Below, one piece after another: positions 37,587 to 46,446 of a DNA stretch of 64,000 nt (positions are counted from its first letter, which is position 1; every line of letters starts with the position of its first letter). The stretch is taken from the NCBI GenBank assembly GCA_030681795.1, contig JAUXRG010000048.1:1-64000 (forward strand). The letters run 5' to 3'. The position numbers were made by a program, and so were the translations under genes. Source of the DNA: Rubrivivax sp. Lineage in GTDB: Bacteria; Pseudomonadota; Gammaproteobacteria; Burkholderiales; Burkholderiaceae_C. The notes under the pieces are model-generated. The model was given only the letters and a program-made list of their open reading frames with translations, ran no database searches and was not told the origin of the DNA.

Positions 37587-38617
37587 ACGAGAGGATCGAC
37601 CTGCGCTCGGACACCGTCACCCTGCCCACGGCGGCCATGCGCGCGGCCATGGCCGCCGCGCCGGTGGGTGACGACCAATATGGCGAGGACCCCAGCACCC
37701 AGGCGCTGCAGGAACGCTGCGCCGCGCTGCTGGGCAAGGAGGCCGCGCTGTGGCTGCCCTCGGGCACCATGGCCAACCAGGTGGCGCTGCGCGTGCTCAC
37801 GCGGCCGGGCGACGAAGTGGTGACCAGCCGCGAGTCCCATGCCGGTTGGCACGAGGCGGGCGGCGCCGCGGCCAACGCCGGGGTGCAGCTGGTGGAGGTG
37901 GGCGAGGGCGGCGTCTTCACCCGCGCGCAGTTCGAGGCCGCGCTCAAGCCCAGCGGGCTGCCGGTATTCCCGCCGACCACGCTGGTGGAGATCGAGAACA
38001 CCCACAACCGCGGCGGCGGCGTGGTGTTCGCGCAGGCCGAGGTGCTGGACATCTGCGCCAGCGCGCGCGAGCGTGGCATCGCCACGTTTCTGGACGGCGC
38101 CCGGCTGTGGAATGCCGCCGTGGCCAGCGGCCGCACCGAGGCCGAACTGGCCGCGCCCTTCGACCTGGTGGCGGTGGCCTTCTCCAAGGGCCTGGGTGCG
38201 CCGGGCGGTTCGCTGCTGGCCGGTTCGCGCGAACTCATCGCGGCCTCGCGGCGGCATTGCCGCATGTTGGGCGGCGCGATGCGGCAGAACGGCATCTACA
38301 GCGCCGCGGCGCTGCATGGCCTGGACCACCACCGCAGCCGCCTGGCCGAAGACCATCGCCATGCCCGCGCCCTGGCGCAAACGCTGGCGGCCAGCCCCGC
38401 GGTGGAGCTCGATCTGGCCACCGTGCAGACGAATATCGTCGTCTTCCGTCTCGCCCCCGGCGCGCCTGACGCTGCCGCGCTGGTGGCCCGGGCGCGCGAG
38501 CGCGGTGTGCTGCTGAACGCCTTCGCCACGCGCACGGTGCGCGCCGTGACGCACCTCGACGTGAGCGCCGCGCAGGCTGCGCGCGCCGGCGAGATCCTGC
38601 GCGAACTGCTCGGGTGA
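37583..38617 (+). CDS. ltaE: Low-specificity L-threonine aldolase
   Basis: PLP enzyme cleaving threonine or allo-threonine to glycine and acetaldehyde. The 344-residue protein has the family start [17 protein letters not shown]. It also has [22 protein letters not shown] as [11 protein letters not shown], and the PLP lysine in [14 protein letters not shown]. Its ATG overlaps the alpha subunit stop codon (ATGA), so it is translated with the formate dehydrogenase genes. Glycine and formate are linked through one-carbon metabolism, which may explain the coupling. Confidence 0.92.
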   Translation: MNERIDLRSDTVTLPTAAMRAAMAAAPVGDDQYGEDPSTQALQERCAALLGKEAALWLPSGTMANQVALRVLTRPGDEVVTSRESHAGWHEAGGAAANAGVQLVEVGEGGVFTRAQFEAALKPSGLPVFPPTTLVEIENTHNRGGGVVFAQAEVLDICASARERGIATFLDGARLWNAAVASGRTEAELAAPFDLVAVAFSKGLGAPGGSLLAGSRELIAASRRHCRMLGGAMRQNGIYSAAALHGLDHHRSRLAEDHRHARALAQTLAASPAVELDLATVQTNIVVFRLAPGAPDAAALVARARERGVLLNAFATRTVRAVTHLDVSAAQAARAGEILRELLG

Positions 38618-38649
38618 ACGGCCCGTGCGGCCCGTGCCGCCCGGGGCGC

Positions 38650-39195
38650 TCAGTGGGTGGCGGGGTGGGCCAGGTCGCGCAGGACGGTCGGCCCGGCGTG
38701 GCGCTCCACGGCGGCCATCAGGCCCTTGAACAGGCCCAGCGGCGCCAGCAGCTCCAGCGCCACGAACATCGGCCCCACCAGCAGGCCGGCGGGGTCGTCT
38801 GCGCAGGCCGGCTTGCGGCCCTCGTAGTAATGGCCGACGAGCTGCACTGCCGAGCCGGTAACCAGGCACGCGGCCGCCCAGGCCAGCCATTGACCTGCCG
38901 TGCCGCCGCCCAGGCGGTGGCCCAGGCCCACGAGCAAGCCGACGCCCAGCGCGGTGACCGCGCCCAGCCCCAGGTGGCCCCGCGTGACGTACCAAAGCGC
39001 CACGAGTGCGAAGACCAGCCAGCCCGGCGTCAGGGCCAGCCCGCCCACGGCGATGGCCGGCCGCGCCAGCAGCAGACCCACGGCGAAGACGACGAGCGGC
39101 ACGCCGATGAGGTGGGTGACGATATTGCGGCGGTCGCGGTGGTACTCGGCGTATTGCTGGAGCAGGGCGACGGCGGGGCGAAAGGGCGTGGCCAT
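38650..39195 (-). CDS. DUF962 (Mpo1-like) membrane protein
   Basis: A 181-residue protein with about four transmembrane helices. The motif YHRDRRNIVTHLIGVP near residues 18-33 and the later HYYEGRKPA carry the conserved histidines of the DUF962/Mpo1 family. The yeast member is an iron-dependent dioxygenase of 2-hydroxy fatty acids. Bacterial members are uncharacterised, so an alpha-oxidation role is only suggested. Convergent with ltaE. Confidence 0.85.
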   Translation of the reverse strand: MATPFRPAVALLQQYAEYHRDRRNIVTHLIGVPLVVFAVGLLLARPAIAVGGLALTPGWLVFALVALWYVTRGHLGLGAVTALGVGLLVGLGHRLGGGTAGQWLAWAAACLVTGSAVQLVGHYYEGRKPACADDPAGLLVGPMFVALELLAPLGLFKGLMAAVERHAGPTVLRDLAHPATH

Positions 39196-39259
39196 GGGAC
39201 GGACTCCTGTGGCGTTGACTGTATCGCAGGCGGGCCCCGGGCCGCGGCCTTGCGCCTCC

Positions 39260-39265
39260 TAGAAT
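39260..39265 (+). promoter_or_regulatory. Likely -10 of dcd
   Basis: TAGAAT at 39260-39265 lies 24 nt before the dcd ATG, with GAGGG at 39280-39284 as ribosome-binding site. The spacing gives a conventional leader, unlike the leaderless arrangement at tusA-like and metG. Confidence 0.35.
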
Positions 39266-39289
39266 CTGCCCACTTTCCGAGGGCTGCCG

Positions 39290-39859
39290 ATGAGCATCAA
39301 GAGCGACAAGTGGATCCGCCGCATGGCCCAGGAGCACGGCATGATCGAGCCCTTCGAGCCCCGGCAGGTGCGCCAGGCGCCGAACGGCCACAGCATCGTG
39401 AGCTACGGCACCAGCAGCTACGGCTCCGACATCCGCTGCGCCCCCGAGTTCAAGGTCTTCACCAATATCTACAGCACGGTGGTCGACCCGAAGAACTTCG
39501 ACGAACGCAGCTTCGTCGATATGAACGCCGATGTCTGCATCATCCCGCCCAACAGCTTTGCGCTGGCGCGCACGCTGGAGTACTTCCGCATCCCGCGCAA
39601 CGTGCTCACCATCTGCCTGGGCAAGAGCACCTACGCGCGCTGCGGGATCATCGTCAACGTCACGCCCTTCGAGCCCGAGTGGGAAGGCTACGTGACGCTG
39701 GAATTCAGCAACACCACGCCGCTGCCGGCGAAGATCTACGCCGGCGAGGGCTGCGCGCAGGTGCTGTTTTTCGAGAGCGACGAGGTCTGCGAGACGAGCT
39801 ACAAGGACCGCGGCGGCAAGTACCAGGGCCAGCGCGGCGTGACGCTGCCCAAGACCTGA
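39290..39859 (+). CDS. dcd: dCTP deaminase
   Basis: Deaminates dCTP to dUTP for thymidylate synthesis. The 189-residue protein begins [20 protein letters not shown]. It contains [13 protein letters not shown], the catalytic stretch [21 protein letters not shown] in two parts (SxxARxG and the catalytic Glu in FEPEWEGY) and ends [17 protein letters not shown], all typical of proteobacterial Dcd. It is followed 14 bp later by the signalling cluster but is not functionally linked to it as far as I can see. Confidence 0.96.
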   Translation: MSIKSDKWIRRMAQEHGMIEPFEPRQVRQAPNGHSIVSYGTSSYGSDIRCAPEFKVFTNIYSTVVDPKNFDERSFVDMNADVCIIPPNSFALARTLEYFRIPRNVLTICLGKSTYARCGIIVNVTPFEPEWEGYVTLEFSNTTPLPAKIYAGEGCAQVLFFESDEVCETSYKDRGGKYQGQRGVTLPKT

Positions 39860-39873
39860 CGAATTCAGCCCCC

Positions 39874-41661
39874 ATGACGCGCGATGCACTGGCCGCCAAG
39901 GTCTCGCTGCACGAAGTGCTGGCCCGGATCGACGACGGTTTTCTCGCGCTGGACGCCGGGCAGCGCTACACCTACGTCAACCGCCGTGCCGCGCAGATGC
40001 TGGGCCGCGAGCGGCAGGACGACCTGCTGGGCCGCCATATCTGGACCGAGTTCCCGCAGATCGTCGGCTCGTCGTTCCAGCGTGCATTCGATGCGGCGAT
40101 GTCGACCCAGCAGCCGGCGGTGGTCGAAGAATATTTCGCGCCCGTCGGGCGCTGGTTCGAGGGCCGGCTCTTCCCGTCGCCCGAAGGCATGTCGATCTAC
40201 TTCAGCGACATCACGCTGCGCAAGCAGGCTGAGAAGACGCTGCGGGTGAGCGAATTGCGCTACCGCCTCGCTGCCACCGGCGGGCAGGTATGGGACTGGG
40301 ACGCGATCAGCGGCGAGGTCAAGTTTCCGGCCCCGTTCTGGCAGCTATTGGGTCGTGCGCCTCCACGGGTGCAAGATGTGATCGCCTCGTTCGAGGCTCT
40401 GTTGCACCCCGAGGACCTGCCGCGCTGGCGCCAGACGCTGCGTGAGCATCTGGCCCGCCGTGCGCCTTACGAGCTCGAATTTCGCGCCCGCCACGCCGAT
40501 GGTGAATGGCGCTGGTTCCATACCCAGGGCCAGGCGATGTGGGACACCCGCGGCCGCGCCACCTACATGGCCGGCACCACATTCGACATCACTGAGCGCA
40601 AGGCCGCAGAGGCGGCGCTGCGCGAGTCCGAGGCCTACCGGCGCAACCTCTTCGACCAACTGGCCGACGGCGTGCTGCTGCTCGACCGCGAGCACCGCAT
40701 CCTCGACGCCAACCCGCAGGCGCTGGCGATGCTGGGCTGGCGCCGCGACGAACTGCTGCAGCGCAGGCTGCATGACCTGCTGGCCGACTTCGAACGCCCC
40801 CGGCTCGATCGGGAAGTGCCGGAGATGATGGCCGGCCAGCCGCACCTGGCGGAATGGGAGCATGTGCGCAAGGACGGCAGCCGCTTCCCGGCCGAGGTCA
40901 GCGCACGCAGGCTCGACGAGCGGCGCTACCTCGCGGTGGTCCGCGACATCACGCTGCGGCGCGAGTCGGAACGCGCCATGCTGGGCTATCAGCTCGAGCT
41001 GTCCGAGCTGACGCAGCGCCTGCTGTCCCAGGAGAAGACCACCACGCAGCGCGTCGCGCAGGCCCTGCACGACCACCTCGGGCAGACCCTGGCGGTGGCC
41101 CGGCTGAACCTCGACGCCTGCGTCGCCACGCATGGCGCGGCGATGCCCGGGCCGATGCGCGAGCAGACCGCCCGCATCGCCACGCTGCTCGAGCAGGCGG
41201 TGCGCGAAGTGCGCCAGGTGCTGGCCGATCTGCGGCCGCCGCTGCTCGAGGACCAGGGCCTGGCCGCAGCGCTGGACAACGAGATCGCTTCGCGTGCCGT
41301 CGCCGGCGGCGGCACCGACGTGCTGCTGGAGCTCGCCGACGGCGCACCCGCCCGGCGCTGGCCGGCGGATGTCGAGTACGGCGCCTTCATGGTGGCGCGC
41401 GAGGCGCTGGCCAACGCGCTGCAGCATGCCGGTGCCTCGCTGATCCGCGTCGTGCTGGGCGGTGAAGAGGGCGAGCTCAAGCTCGAGGTGATCGACGACG
41501 GCAACGGCATCCCGGCGCCCCTGTTGCGTGGCCGGCCGGGCCACCTGGGGATCGTGGGGATGCGCGAGCGGGCGATTGCCATCGGCGCCCACTTCAGCGT
41601 CGAGAAGATGCCGGCGGGCGGCACCCGCATGACCCTGCACTGGCGGGCGCGCAAGTCATGA
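39874..41661 (+). CDS. PAS-rich NarL-type sensor histidine kinase
   Basis: A 595-residue soluble kinase. It has three PAS domains (about 10-115, 125-250 and 252-365); the middle one carries the PAC-like WRWFHTQGQAMWDTRG. The C-terminal HisKA_3 region has VAQALHDHLGQTL with His399 as acceptor, and an HATPase_c domain with REALANALQHAGA and DDGNGIPA. No transmembrane segment is present, so it senses a cytoplasmic or redox signal. The stop overlaps the start of its LuxR-type regulator, making the pair a classical two-component system. PAS3 is almost the same as PAS2 of the hybrid kinase at 47948. Confidence 0.92.
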   Translation: MTRDALAAKVSLHEVLARIDDGFLALDAGQRYTYVNRRAAQMLGRERQDDLLGRHIWTEFPQIVGSSFQRAFDAAMSTQQPAVVEEYFAPVGRWFEGRLFPSPEGMSIYFSDITLRKQAEKTLRVSELRYRLAATGGQVWDWDAISGEVKFPAPFWQLLGRAPPRVQDVIASFEALLHPEDLPRWRQTLREHLARRAPYELEFRARHADGEWRWFHTQGQAMWDTRGRATYMAGTTFDITERKAAEAALRESEAYRRNLFDQLADGVLLLDREHRILDANPQALAMLGWRRDELLQRRLHDLLADFERPRLDREVPEMMAGQPHLAEWEHVRKDGSRFPAEVSARRLDERRYLAVVRDITLRRESERAMLGYQLELSELTQRLLSQEKTTTQRVAQALHDHLGQTLAVARLNLDACVATHGAAMPGPMREQTARIATLLEQAVREVRQVLADLRPPLLEDQGLAAALDNEIASRAVAGGGTDVLLELADGAPARRWPADVEYGAFMVAREALANALQHAGASLIRVVLGGEEGELKLEVIDDGNGIPAPLLRGRPGHLGIVGMRERAIAIGAHFSVEKMPAGGTRMTLHWRARKS

Positions 41662-42299
41662 GCGATGTCTACCTGGTCGACGACCATGCGATGCTGCGCG
41701 ACGGCTTGCGCGCGGTGCTCGAGGTGGGTGGGCACCGCGTCGTCGGTGAATCGGCCGATCCGACCCAGGCCCTGGCGGAGATCCAGCGGCTGGCCCCGAC
41801 CGTGCTGCTGCTCGACCTGCATCTCGGCGAGCACTCGGGCTTCGAGCTGCTGACGCAACTCCAGCGCCGCCAGCTGACGGTGCGCACGATCGTGCTCACG
41901 ATGTCGGCCCAGCCCCGCCATGTGGCCGAGGCGCTGCGCCTGGGCGCGCTGGGCTATGTGCTCAAGGGGGCTTCGGCGGCCGAGCTGCTGGGCGCCATCG
42001 ACAGCGTGGTGCAGGGCCGGCGCCACCTCGGCGGCGAGGTGGCCGACCTCGCGGTGCAGGGCCTGACCGCACGTGAAGGCCACGAGGCCCTCGATTCGCT
42101 GTCGGCGCGCGAGCGCCAGATCGTCGGCTGGGTTGTGCGGGGCCGCTCCAGCGCCGAGATCGGCGCGCTGCTGCACCTCTCACCGAAGACCGTGGACTCC
42201 TATCGCAGCCGCCTGATGGCCAAGATCGGCGTGGCCGACGTGCCCGCGCTGGTGCGCTTCGCGATCCGCGCCGGCCTCATCGACGCCGACGAGCCCTGA
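41658..42299 (+). CDS. LuxR/NarL-type response regulator
   Basis: A 213-residue regulator: receiver domain (1-120) with the acidic pair in YLVDDHAM, the phosphoacceptor in LLLDLHLGEHSG, the switch Thr in IVLTMS and Lys in YVLKGAS. A GerE helix-turn-helix follows (SARERQIVGWVVRGRSSAEI...TVDSYRSRLMAKI). All receiver residues are intact. The ATGA overlap with the kinase gene indicates coupling. It is the only DNA-binding regulator in the signalling cluster and the likely transcriptional output. Confidence 0.93.
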   Translation: MSDVYLVDDHAMLRDGLRAVLEVGGHRVVGESADPTQALAEIQRLAPTVLLLDLHLGEHSGFELLTQLQRRQLTVRTIVLTMSAQPRHVAEALRLGALGYVLKGASAAELLGAIDSVVQGRRHLGGEVADLAVQGLTAREGHEALDSLSARERQIVGWVVRGRSSAEIGALLHLSPKTVDSYRSRLMAKIGVADVPALVRFAIRAGLIDADEP

Positions 42300-42349
42300 G
42301 CCGGACGCGCGGGCCGGCCTGCGCCGGGCCTCGCGCCTGCGAAGGCCCG

Positions 42350-42416
42350 AGCCCTCTGTGGCGAGGGCTGAGCCCGCGCTGGCGCGTAGCGCTGGCACGA
42401 TCACCCGCCAGCGGGT
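42350..42416. promoter_or_regulatory. Inverted repeats in the spacer of the signalling cluster
   Basis: The 221-bp gap after the LuxR-type regulator holds AGCCCT (42350-42355) with AGGGCT (42364-42369), a 6-bp stem with 8-nt loop. It also holds a tight dyad, ACCCGC-CA-GCGGGT at 42403-42416. TAGAGT at 42455-42460 could be a -10 for the following genes. The tight dyad is better read as a protein site than as an RNA hairpin. It might be bound by the preceding regulator, but that is inference. Confidence 0.3.
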
Positions 42417-42520
42417 ATCCAGAACTCCCCGCAGACCGCCCGGTGGGCGCTGCCTAGAGTGGCTGCAACCGGTCATGCTTTCCGGCGCCCGTGGGGCGCG
42501 GCATCCGGCAGGAGCCGCAC

Positions 42521-42946
42521 GTGCAGCCCATCGACCCAAATCCATCCAACGAGCCCGGTGCGCCCGATCAGCCCCGCGCCGTGGGCCCGAGCGTATTGCT
42601 GGTGGTCGCGTCGCCCGACCGGTGCCAGGCCTTGCGCGGGTGGATCGTCCGGCTGGCGCCGCACGCCGTGGTCGACTCCAGCGAAAGCGTGCTCGACGCC
42701 ATGTTGCGGGCGGCGCGCAAGTCGCCGGACCTGCTGGTGCTGGACTTCGGCGTCGATGGTGCGGCGGCACCGGCGCTGATCCGGCATCTGGCGCGCATCG
42801 CGCCCTCGTCGGATGTGCGGGTGTTCGACGACATCGAGCAGCCGCTGCCCGGCTCGGCCTTCGAGGTCTGGCCCTGGCACGAGGCCGAGGCGGTGTTGCA
42901 GCGCTGGTTCGAGGCGCGCCGCCCAGGCGGCACGCCGCCTGAGTGA
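42521..42946 (+). CDS. Degenerate receiver-domain protein
   Basis: A 141-residue protein that aligns with response-regulator receivers but keeps only the central Asp (LLVLDFGVDG). The acidic pair is VVASPD, the switch Thr position reads VRVFDD, and the conserved Lys is lost (EVWPW). A Pro/Asn-rich tail of about 25 residues precedes the domain. GTG at 42521 is chosen because AGGAG lies at 42510-42514; the ORF upstream of it lacks homology. It probably does not accept phosphate normally and may be an adaptor for the neighbouring kinases. Confidence 0.65.
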   Translation: MQPIDPNPSNEPGAPDQPRAVGPSVLLVVASPDRCQALRGWIVRLAPHAVVDSSESVLDAMLRAARKSPDLLVLDFGVDGAAAPALIRHLARIAPSSDVRVFDDIEQPLPGSAFEVWPWHEAEAVLQRWFEARRPGGTPPE

Positions 42947-42961
42947 GCGGAGGCCGAAGTG

Positions 42962-43642
42962 ATGTACGCCCCCCTGGCGCATGACGAAGCCGCGCGCCTG
43001 CAAACGCTCACGACGCTGAACGTGCTCGACACGCCGCCCGACCCGGTGCTCGACGGCCTGGTGCGCAGCGCGGCGGCGGTGATCGGCTGCCCGATCGCGC
43101 TGGTCAGCCTGGTCGATGTGCGGCGCCAATGGTTCAAGGCCCGCGTCGGGCTGGAAGCGAACCAGTGGCCTCGCGAAACGGCCTTCTGCGCCCACGCCAT
43201 TCTCGAAGGCGGCCTGCTCGAAGTGCCCGACGCCCAGCTCGACCCGCGCTTCGCCGACAGCCCGCTGGTCACCGGCGAGCCGCATGTGCGCTTCTATGCC
43301 GGCGTGCCGCTGGACGTGGACGGGCACCGGATCGGCACCCTGTGCGTGATCGACAGCCAGCCGAGCCGGCTCAACGATGCGCAGCGCCAGTGGTTGGGTG
43401 ACCTGGCGCGCGCGGTCGAACACTGGTTGGTGAGTTGGCGCCAGTATCAGGAATTGCGCCAGGCCATCGTCGAGCGCCAGCAGGCGGAGCAGAAAGCCCG
43501 CTCCCTACTCGAAGAGCTGTTACGCTGGCAAGAGGCGATGCTTGGCCGGGAAGACCGCGTGCAGCAACTCAAGATTGAGGTCAATGAATTGCTCGCGGGT
43601 CTGGGGCAGCCTGTTCGCTATGGGAGCCAGACCAAGCCATGA
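42962..43642 (+). CDS. GAF-domain protein with a C-terminal LGRE-EVN element
   Basis: A 226-residue protein. A GAF domain occupies about residues 10-165 (LDTPPDPVLDGLV, IALVSLVDVRRQWFKARVG, GTLCVIDSQP). A coiled coil follows, ending in a short conserved segment, RWQEAMLGREDRVQQLKIEV, close to the C-terminus. That segment recurs at the end of the REC-REC-PAS protein at 46447. No catalytic domain is present. ATG 42962 has CGGAGG at 42948-42953. The stop overlaps the next gene's start. It is a paralogue of the GAF domain of that next gene. Confidence 0.8.
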   Translation: MYAPLAHDEAARLQTLTTLNVLDTPPDPVLDGLVRSAAAVIGCPIALVSLVDVRRQWFKARVGLEANQWPRETAFCAHAILEGGLLEVPDAQLDPRFADSPLVTGEPHVRFYAGVPLDVDGHRIGTLCVIDSQPSRLNDAQRQWLGDLARAVEHWLVSWRQYQELRQAIVERQQAEQKARSLLEELLRWQEAMLGREDRVQQLKIEVNELLAGLGQPVRYGSQTKP

Positions 43643-45975
43643 AAGCCGCCTTGCCGCCGGACGAGTTGCAGCGAGTGGACGCGTTGCGCAGTTGCTGCGT
43701 GCTCGACACGCCGCCCGAGCAGGCGTTCGACGACCTGACGGCGCTGGCGGCGCACATCTGCCAGGTGCCGATCGCGCTGGTGTCGCTGGTCGATCAGCGC
43801 CGCCAGTGGTTCAAGTCTCGGGTCGGACTGGAGGCGCTTGAGACCCCGCGCGACCAGGCGTTTTGCGCGCATGCCATCCTGCACCCGCAAGAAGTGCTCC
43901 AGGTGCGTGATGCGCAGGCCGACCCGCGCTTTGCCGACAACGCGCTGGTCACCTCGGACCCGCACATCCGCTTCTATGCCGGGGCACCTCTGCTCGGCTC
44001 CGACGGGCACGCGCTGGGGACCCTGTGCGTGATTGATCGGCAGCCTCGCGAGCTCGACGCCAGCCAACTGAGCGCCTTGCGCGCGCTCGCTCGCCAAGCG
44101 GCCTTGCTGCTGGAGCAACGCCGCGCGCGCGCCGCCCCCGCGTCGCCGCGCCAGGGCTTGCCGGTGCCTACCTCGGCGCCTGCGCCAGGTCCTTCCGGTC
44201 TGAGGGAGAACGCCTGGTTCGGTGCCTTCATGCTGGCCGGCCTGGCGCTGGTGGTGGTGGGTGTGATTGCATTTCGCAGCCTGATCTCCTACGGTGCGGA
44301 AGCGCGATGGGTCACCCACACCCGCCAGGTCATCGAGAGCGCAGGCGCCGTGATGACGCATCTGCTCGACGTCGAAACCGGCCAGCGTGGGTTCGTGATC
44401 ACCGGTGACTACGCCTATCTGCAACCCTACGTCGGCGGGGGCAATCTGCTCGATGCCGAGGTTCGGCGCCTGCGCGAACTGACGTCCGACAACGCCACAC
44501 AACGCCAGCCCGTCGATGCGCTCGAGGTGCTCGCCGGCAGGCGTCTGGCGATCGCGCGCCACACGGTCGAGTTGCGCCAGGCGACCGGCCTCGCCGAAGC
44601 CCAGGCCTACATGCTGGGCGGCGAGGGCAGGGACTTGATGGACCAGGCGCGGGCGGCGGTGCAAGGCATCGTGGGCGTGGAGCACCGTCTGCTGGCGAGG
44701 CGCGAGCTGGAGATGGCAGCCGGCGCCAGGCGCACGCTGGTGGCGCTGGGTGGCGTGGGCGGGCTGTCGCTGCTGGTGATGGCGCTGGCCTGGGTTCACA
44801 TCGGCAACGAGGTGCGGCGACGCAAGCTTGCGCAGGCGCAAATCGAGCGCCTGAACGCCGACCTCGAGTCGCGCGCCACCGAACTGGCCGCCGCCAGCAA
44901 GCGCATGCGCGTGGTCATCGACTCGGCCCCCAACGCATTGGTCATGGCCGACCGCGACGGGCGCATCGCGCTCTTCAACGGGCAGGCCGAACGCCTGTTC
45001 GGCCACGCGCGCGCCGAGATGATCGGCCAGCCCATCGAGACGCTCATGCCTGAACGCCTGCGCGCCGGGCACTCATCGCAGCGCGATGGCTTCTTCGCCG
45101 ATCCCCAAGCCCGCGCCATGGGCGTCGGGCGCGACCTGATCGGCCTGCGCAAGGACGGCCGCGAAGTGCCTATCGAGGTTGGCCTCAGCCCGGTGACCTT
45201 CGACGAGGGCCGCTTCGTGCTGGCATCGATCGTCGACATCACCCAGCGCAAGCGTGCCGACGCCAGGCTGCGCGCCAAGAACGATGAATTGAAGGGCTTT
45301 GCCTACACCGTTTCGCACGACCTGAAAGCGCCGCTGCGCGGCATTTCGGGATACGCGCAGGAGCTGGAGCGCCGCCACAAGGCCGGCCTGTCCGAGCGGG
45401 CGCTGTTCTGCATCGATCAGATCATCACCGCGGCGAAGAACCTCGACCGCCTGATCGAAGACCTGCTCAAGCTCTCGCGCCTGGACACCGAGACGCCCAC
45501 CTTCACCGAGGTACCACTCGCCGATCTCGTGCAAAGCATCCTGCGCGACCGCGGCCACACGCTGGCCGAGCAGGGGGTGGAGCTCAGCCTGGATGTGCCG
45601 CCGATCACGCTGCGCACCTGGGAGCGTGGCCTGAACCAGATGCTGAGCAACCTGATCGACAACGCCGTCAAGTACAGCCGCGACGCCAGGCCGCCGCGCC
45701 TGGCCATCCGCGCCGAAGTCGTGGCCGGGACCTGCCGCTTGAGCGTGGCCGACAACGGCATCGGCTTCGACATGAAGTACCACGACCGCATCTTCGGCCT
45801 GTTCAACCGTCTGGTGCGGGCCAACGAGTTCGAAGGCACCGGCGCCGGCCTGGCGATCGTCAAGAAGCTGGCCGACAAGCTCGGCGGCAGCATCCGCGCC
45901 GAGGCCGCGCCAGGCCAGGGGGCGACCTTCTTCGTCGAGCTGCCGATGGCCCCGGCAGCGGAGTCTTCAACATGA
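43639..45975 (+). CDS. GAF-CHASE3-PAS sensor histidine kinase
   Basis: A 778-residue membrane kinase with an unusual order. A cytoplasmic GAF domain comes first (about 12-160), then TM1 (193-214), a periplasmic CHASE3 domain (about 221-365, with LLDVETGQRGFVITGD), and TM2 (366-386). A PAS domain follows (420-540), then HisKA with YTVSHDLKAPLRGI (His560) and HATPase_c (DNGIGFDMKYHDRIF, GTGAGLAIVKKL). The kinase core is of the phytochrome-like HDLKAPLR type that usually phosphorylates a small stand-alone receiver, and such a gene follows with an ATGA overlap. Confidence 0.9.
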   Translation: MKAALPPDELQRVDALRSCCVLDTPPEQAFDDLTALAAHICQVPIALVSLVDQRRQWFKSRVGLEALETPRDQAFCAHAILHPQEVLQVRDAQADPRFADNALVTSDPHIRFYAGAPLLGSDGHALGTLCVIDRQPRELDASQLSALRALARQAALLLEQRRARAAPASPRQGLPVPTSAPAPGPSGLRENAWFGAFMLAGLALVVVGVIAFRSLISYGAEARWVTHTRQVIESAGAVMTHLLDVETGQRGFVITGDYAYLQPYVGGGNLLDAEVRRLRELTSDNATQRQPVDALEVLAGRRLAIARHTVELRQATGLAEAQAYMLGGEGRDLMDQARAAVQGIVGVEHRLLARRELEMAAGARRTLVALGGVGGLSLLVMALAWVHIGNEVRRRKLAQAQIERLNADLESRATELAAASKRMRVVIDSAPNALVMADRDGRIALFNGQAERLFGHARAEMIGQPIETLMPERLRAGHSSQRDGFFADPQARAMGVGRDLIGLRKDGREVPIEVGLSPVTFDEGRFVLASIVDITQRKRADARLRAKNDELKGFAYTVSHDLKAPLRGISGYAQELERRHKAGLSERALFCIDQIITAAKNLDRLIEDLLKLSRLDTETPTFTEVPLADLVQSILRDRGHTLAEQGVELSLDVPPITLRTWERGLNQMLSNLIDNAVKYSRDARPPRLAIRAEVVAGTCRLSVADNGIGFDMKYHDRIFGLFNRLVRANEFEGTGAGLAIVKKLADKLGGSIRAEAAPGQGATFFVELPMAPAAESST

Positions 45976-46445
45976 ATTTCACCCCCGTGCTCAATCCGCT
46001 TTCGCCGCTGCGCCCGATCCTGGTCGTCGAGGACAGCGACATGGACCTCGACTTCTGCCTGCAGGCCTTCGAGGAGCACGCCATCGCCAACCCGGTCGTC
46101 GCCTGCCGCGACGGCGAGGAGGCGCTGGCATTCATCGATGCCCATGCGACGCCGGGCGATGCGCAACTGCCGCTGCTGGTGCTGCTCGACCTGCGCCTGC
46201 CCAAGGTGGACGGCATCGAGGTGCTGCGCTACGCCCGCGCGCACCCGGTGTGGAAGCAGGTGCCTTTCATCGTGCTCACGACCTCGCGCGAGCACACCGA
46301 CATCGGCGCCGCCTACGAAAACGGCGTCAATTCCTATCTCGTCAAACCAGTGGACTTCGGCTCCTTTGCCGAGGTGGTCAAGCACATCAAGGTGTACTGG
46401 ATACTCACCAACGAACCGCCGTTCGCGTCGCCGCGGGGTGCATGA
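45972..46445 (+). CDS. Stand-alone response regulator, Rcp1-like
   Basis: A 157-residue single receiver with no output domain. Acidic pair in ILVVEDSDMD, phosphoacceptor in LVLLDLRLPKVDG, Thr in IVLTTSRE, Lys in YLVKPVDF. The sequence pattern is that of Rcp1, the partner of cyanobacterial phytochrome kinases, and of similar receivers paired with HDLKAPLR kinases. It is translationally coupled to the GAF-CHASE3-PAS kinase and probably shuttles phosphate from it to another cluster protein. Confidence 0.92.
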   Translation: MNFTPVLNPLSPLRPILVVEDSDMDLDFCLQAFEEHAIANPVVACRDGEEALAFIDAHATPGDAQLPLLVLLDLRLPKVDGIEVLRYARAHPVWKQVPFIVLTTSREHTDIGAAYENGVNSYLVKPVDFGSFAEVVKHIKVYWILTNEPPFASPRGA

Positions 46446-46446
46446 C

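Noticed and set aside
39290..39859. dcd as part of the signalling cluster, as in nucleotide-depleting phage defence
   Set aside because: The protein is an ordinary full-length housekeeping Dcd with its own promoter. The cluster has no defence effector, and co-orientation alone is weak evidence.
34362..39889. Long minus-strand frames (972 and 991 codons) opposite the formate dehydrogenase and aldolase genes
   Set aside because: Low-complexity His/Arg/Gly translations with no domain or start signal. The plus strand carries intact cofactor motifs.
42300..42520. A small coding gene in the gap after the LuxR-type regulator
   Set aside because: Open frames across it are continuations of shadow frames with Arg/Pro/Ala-rich translations and no ribosome-binding site. 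Only inverted repeats and a weak TAGAGT are supported.
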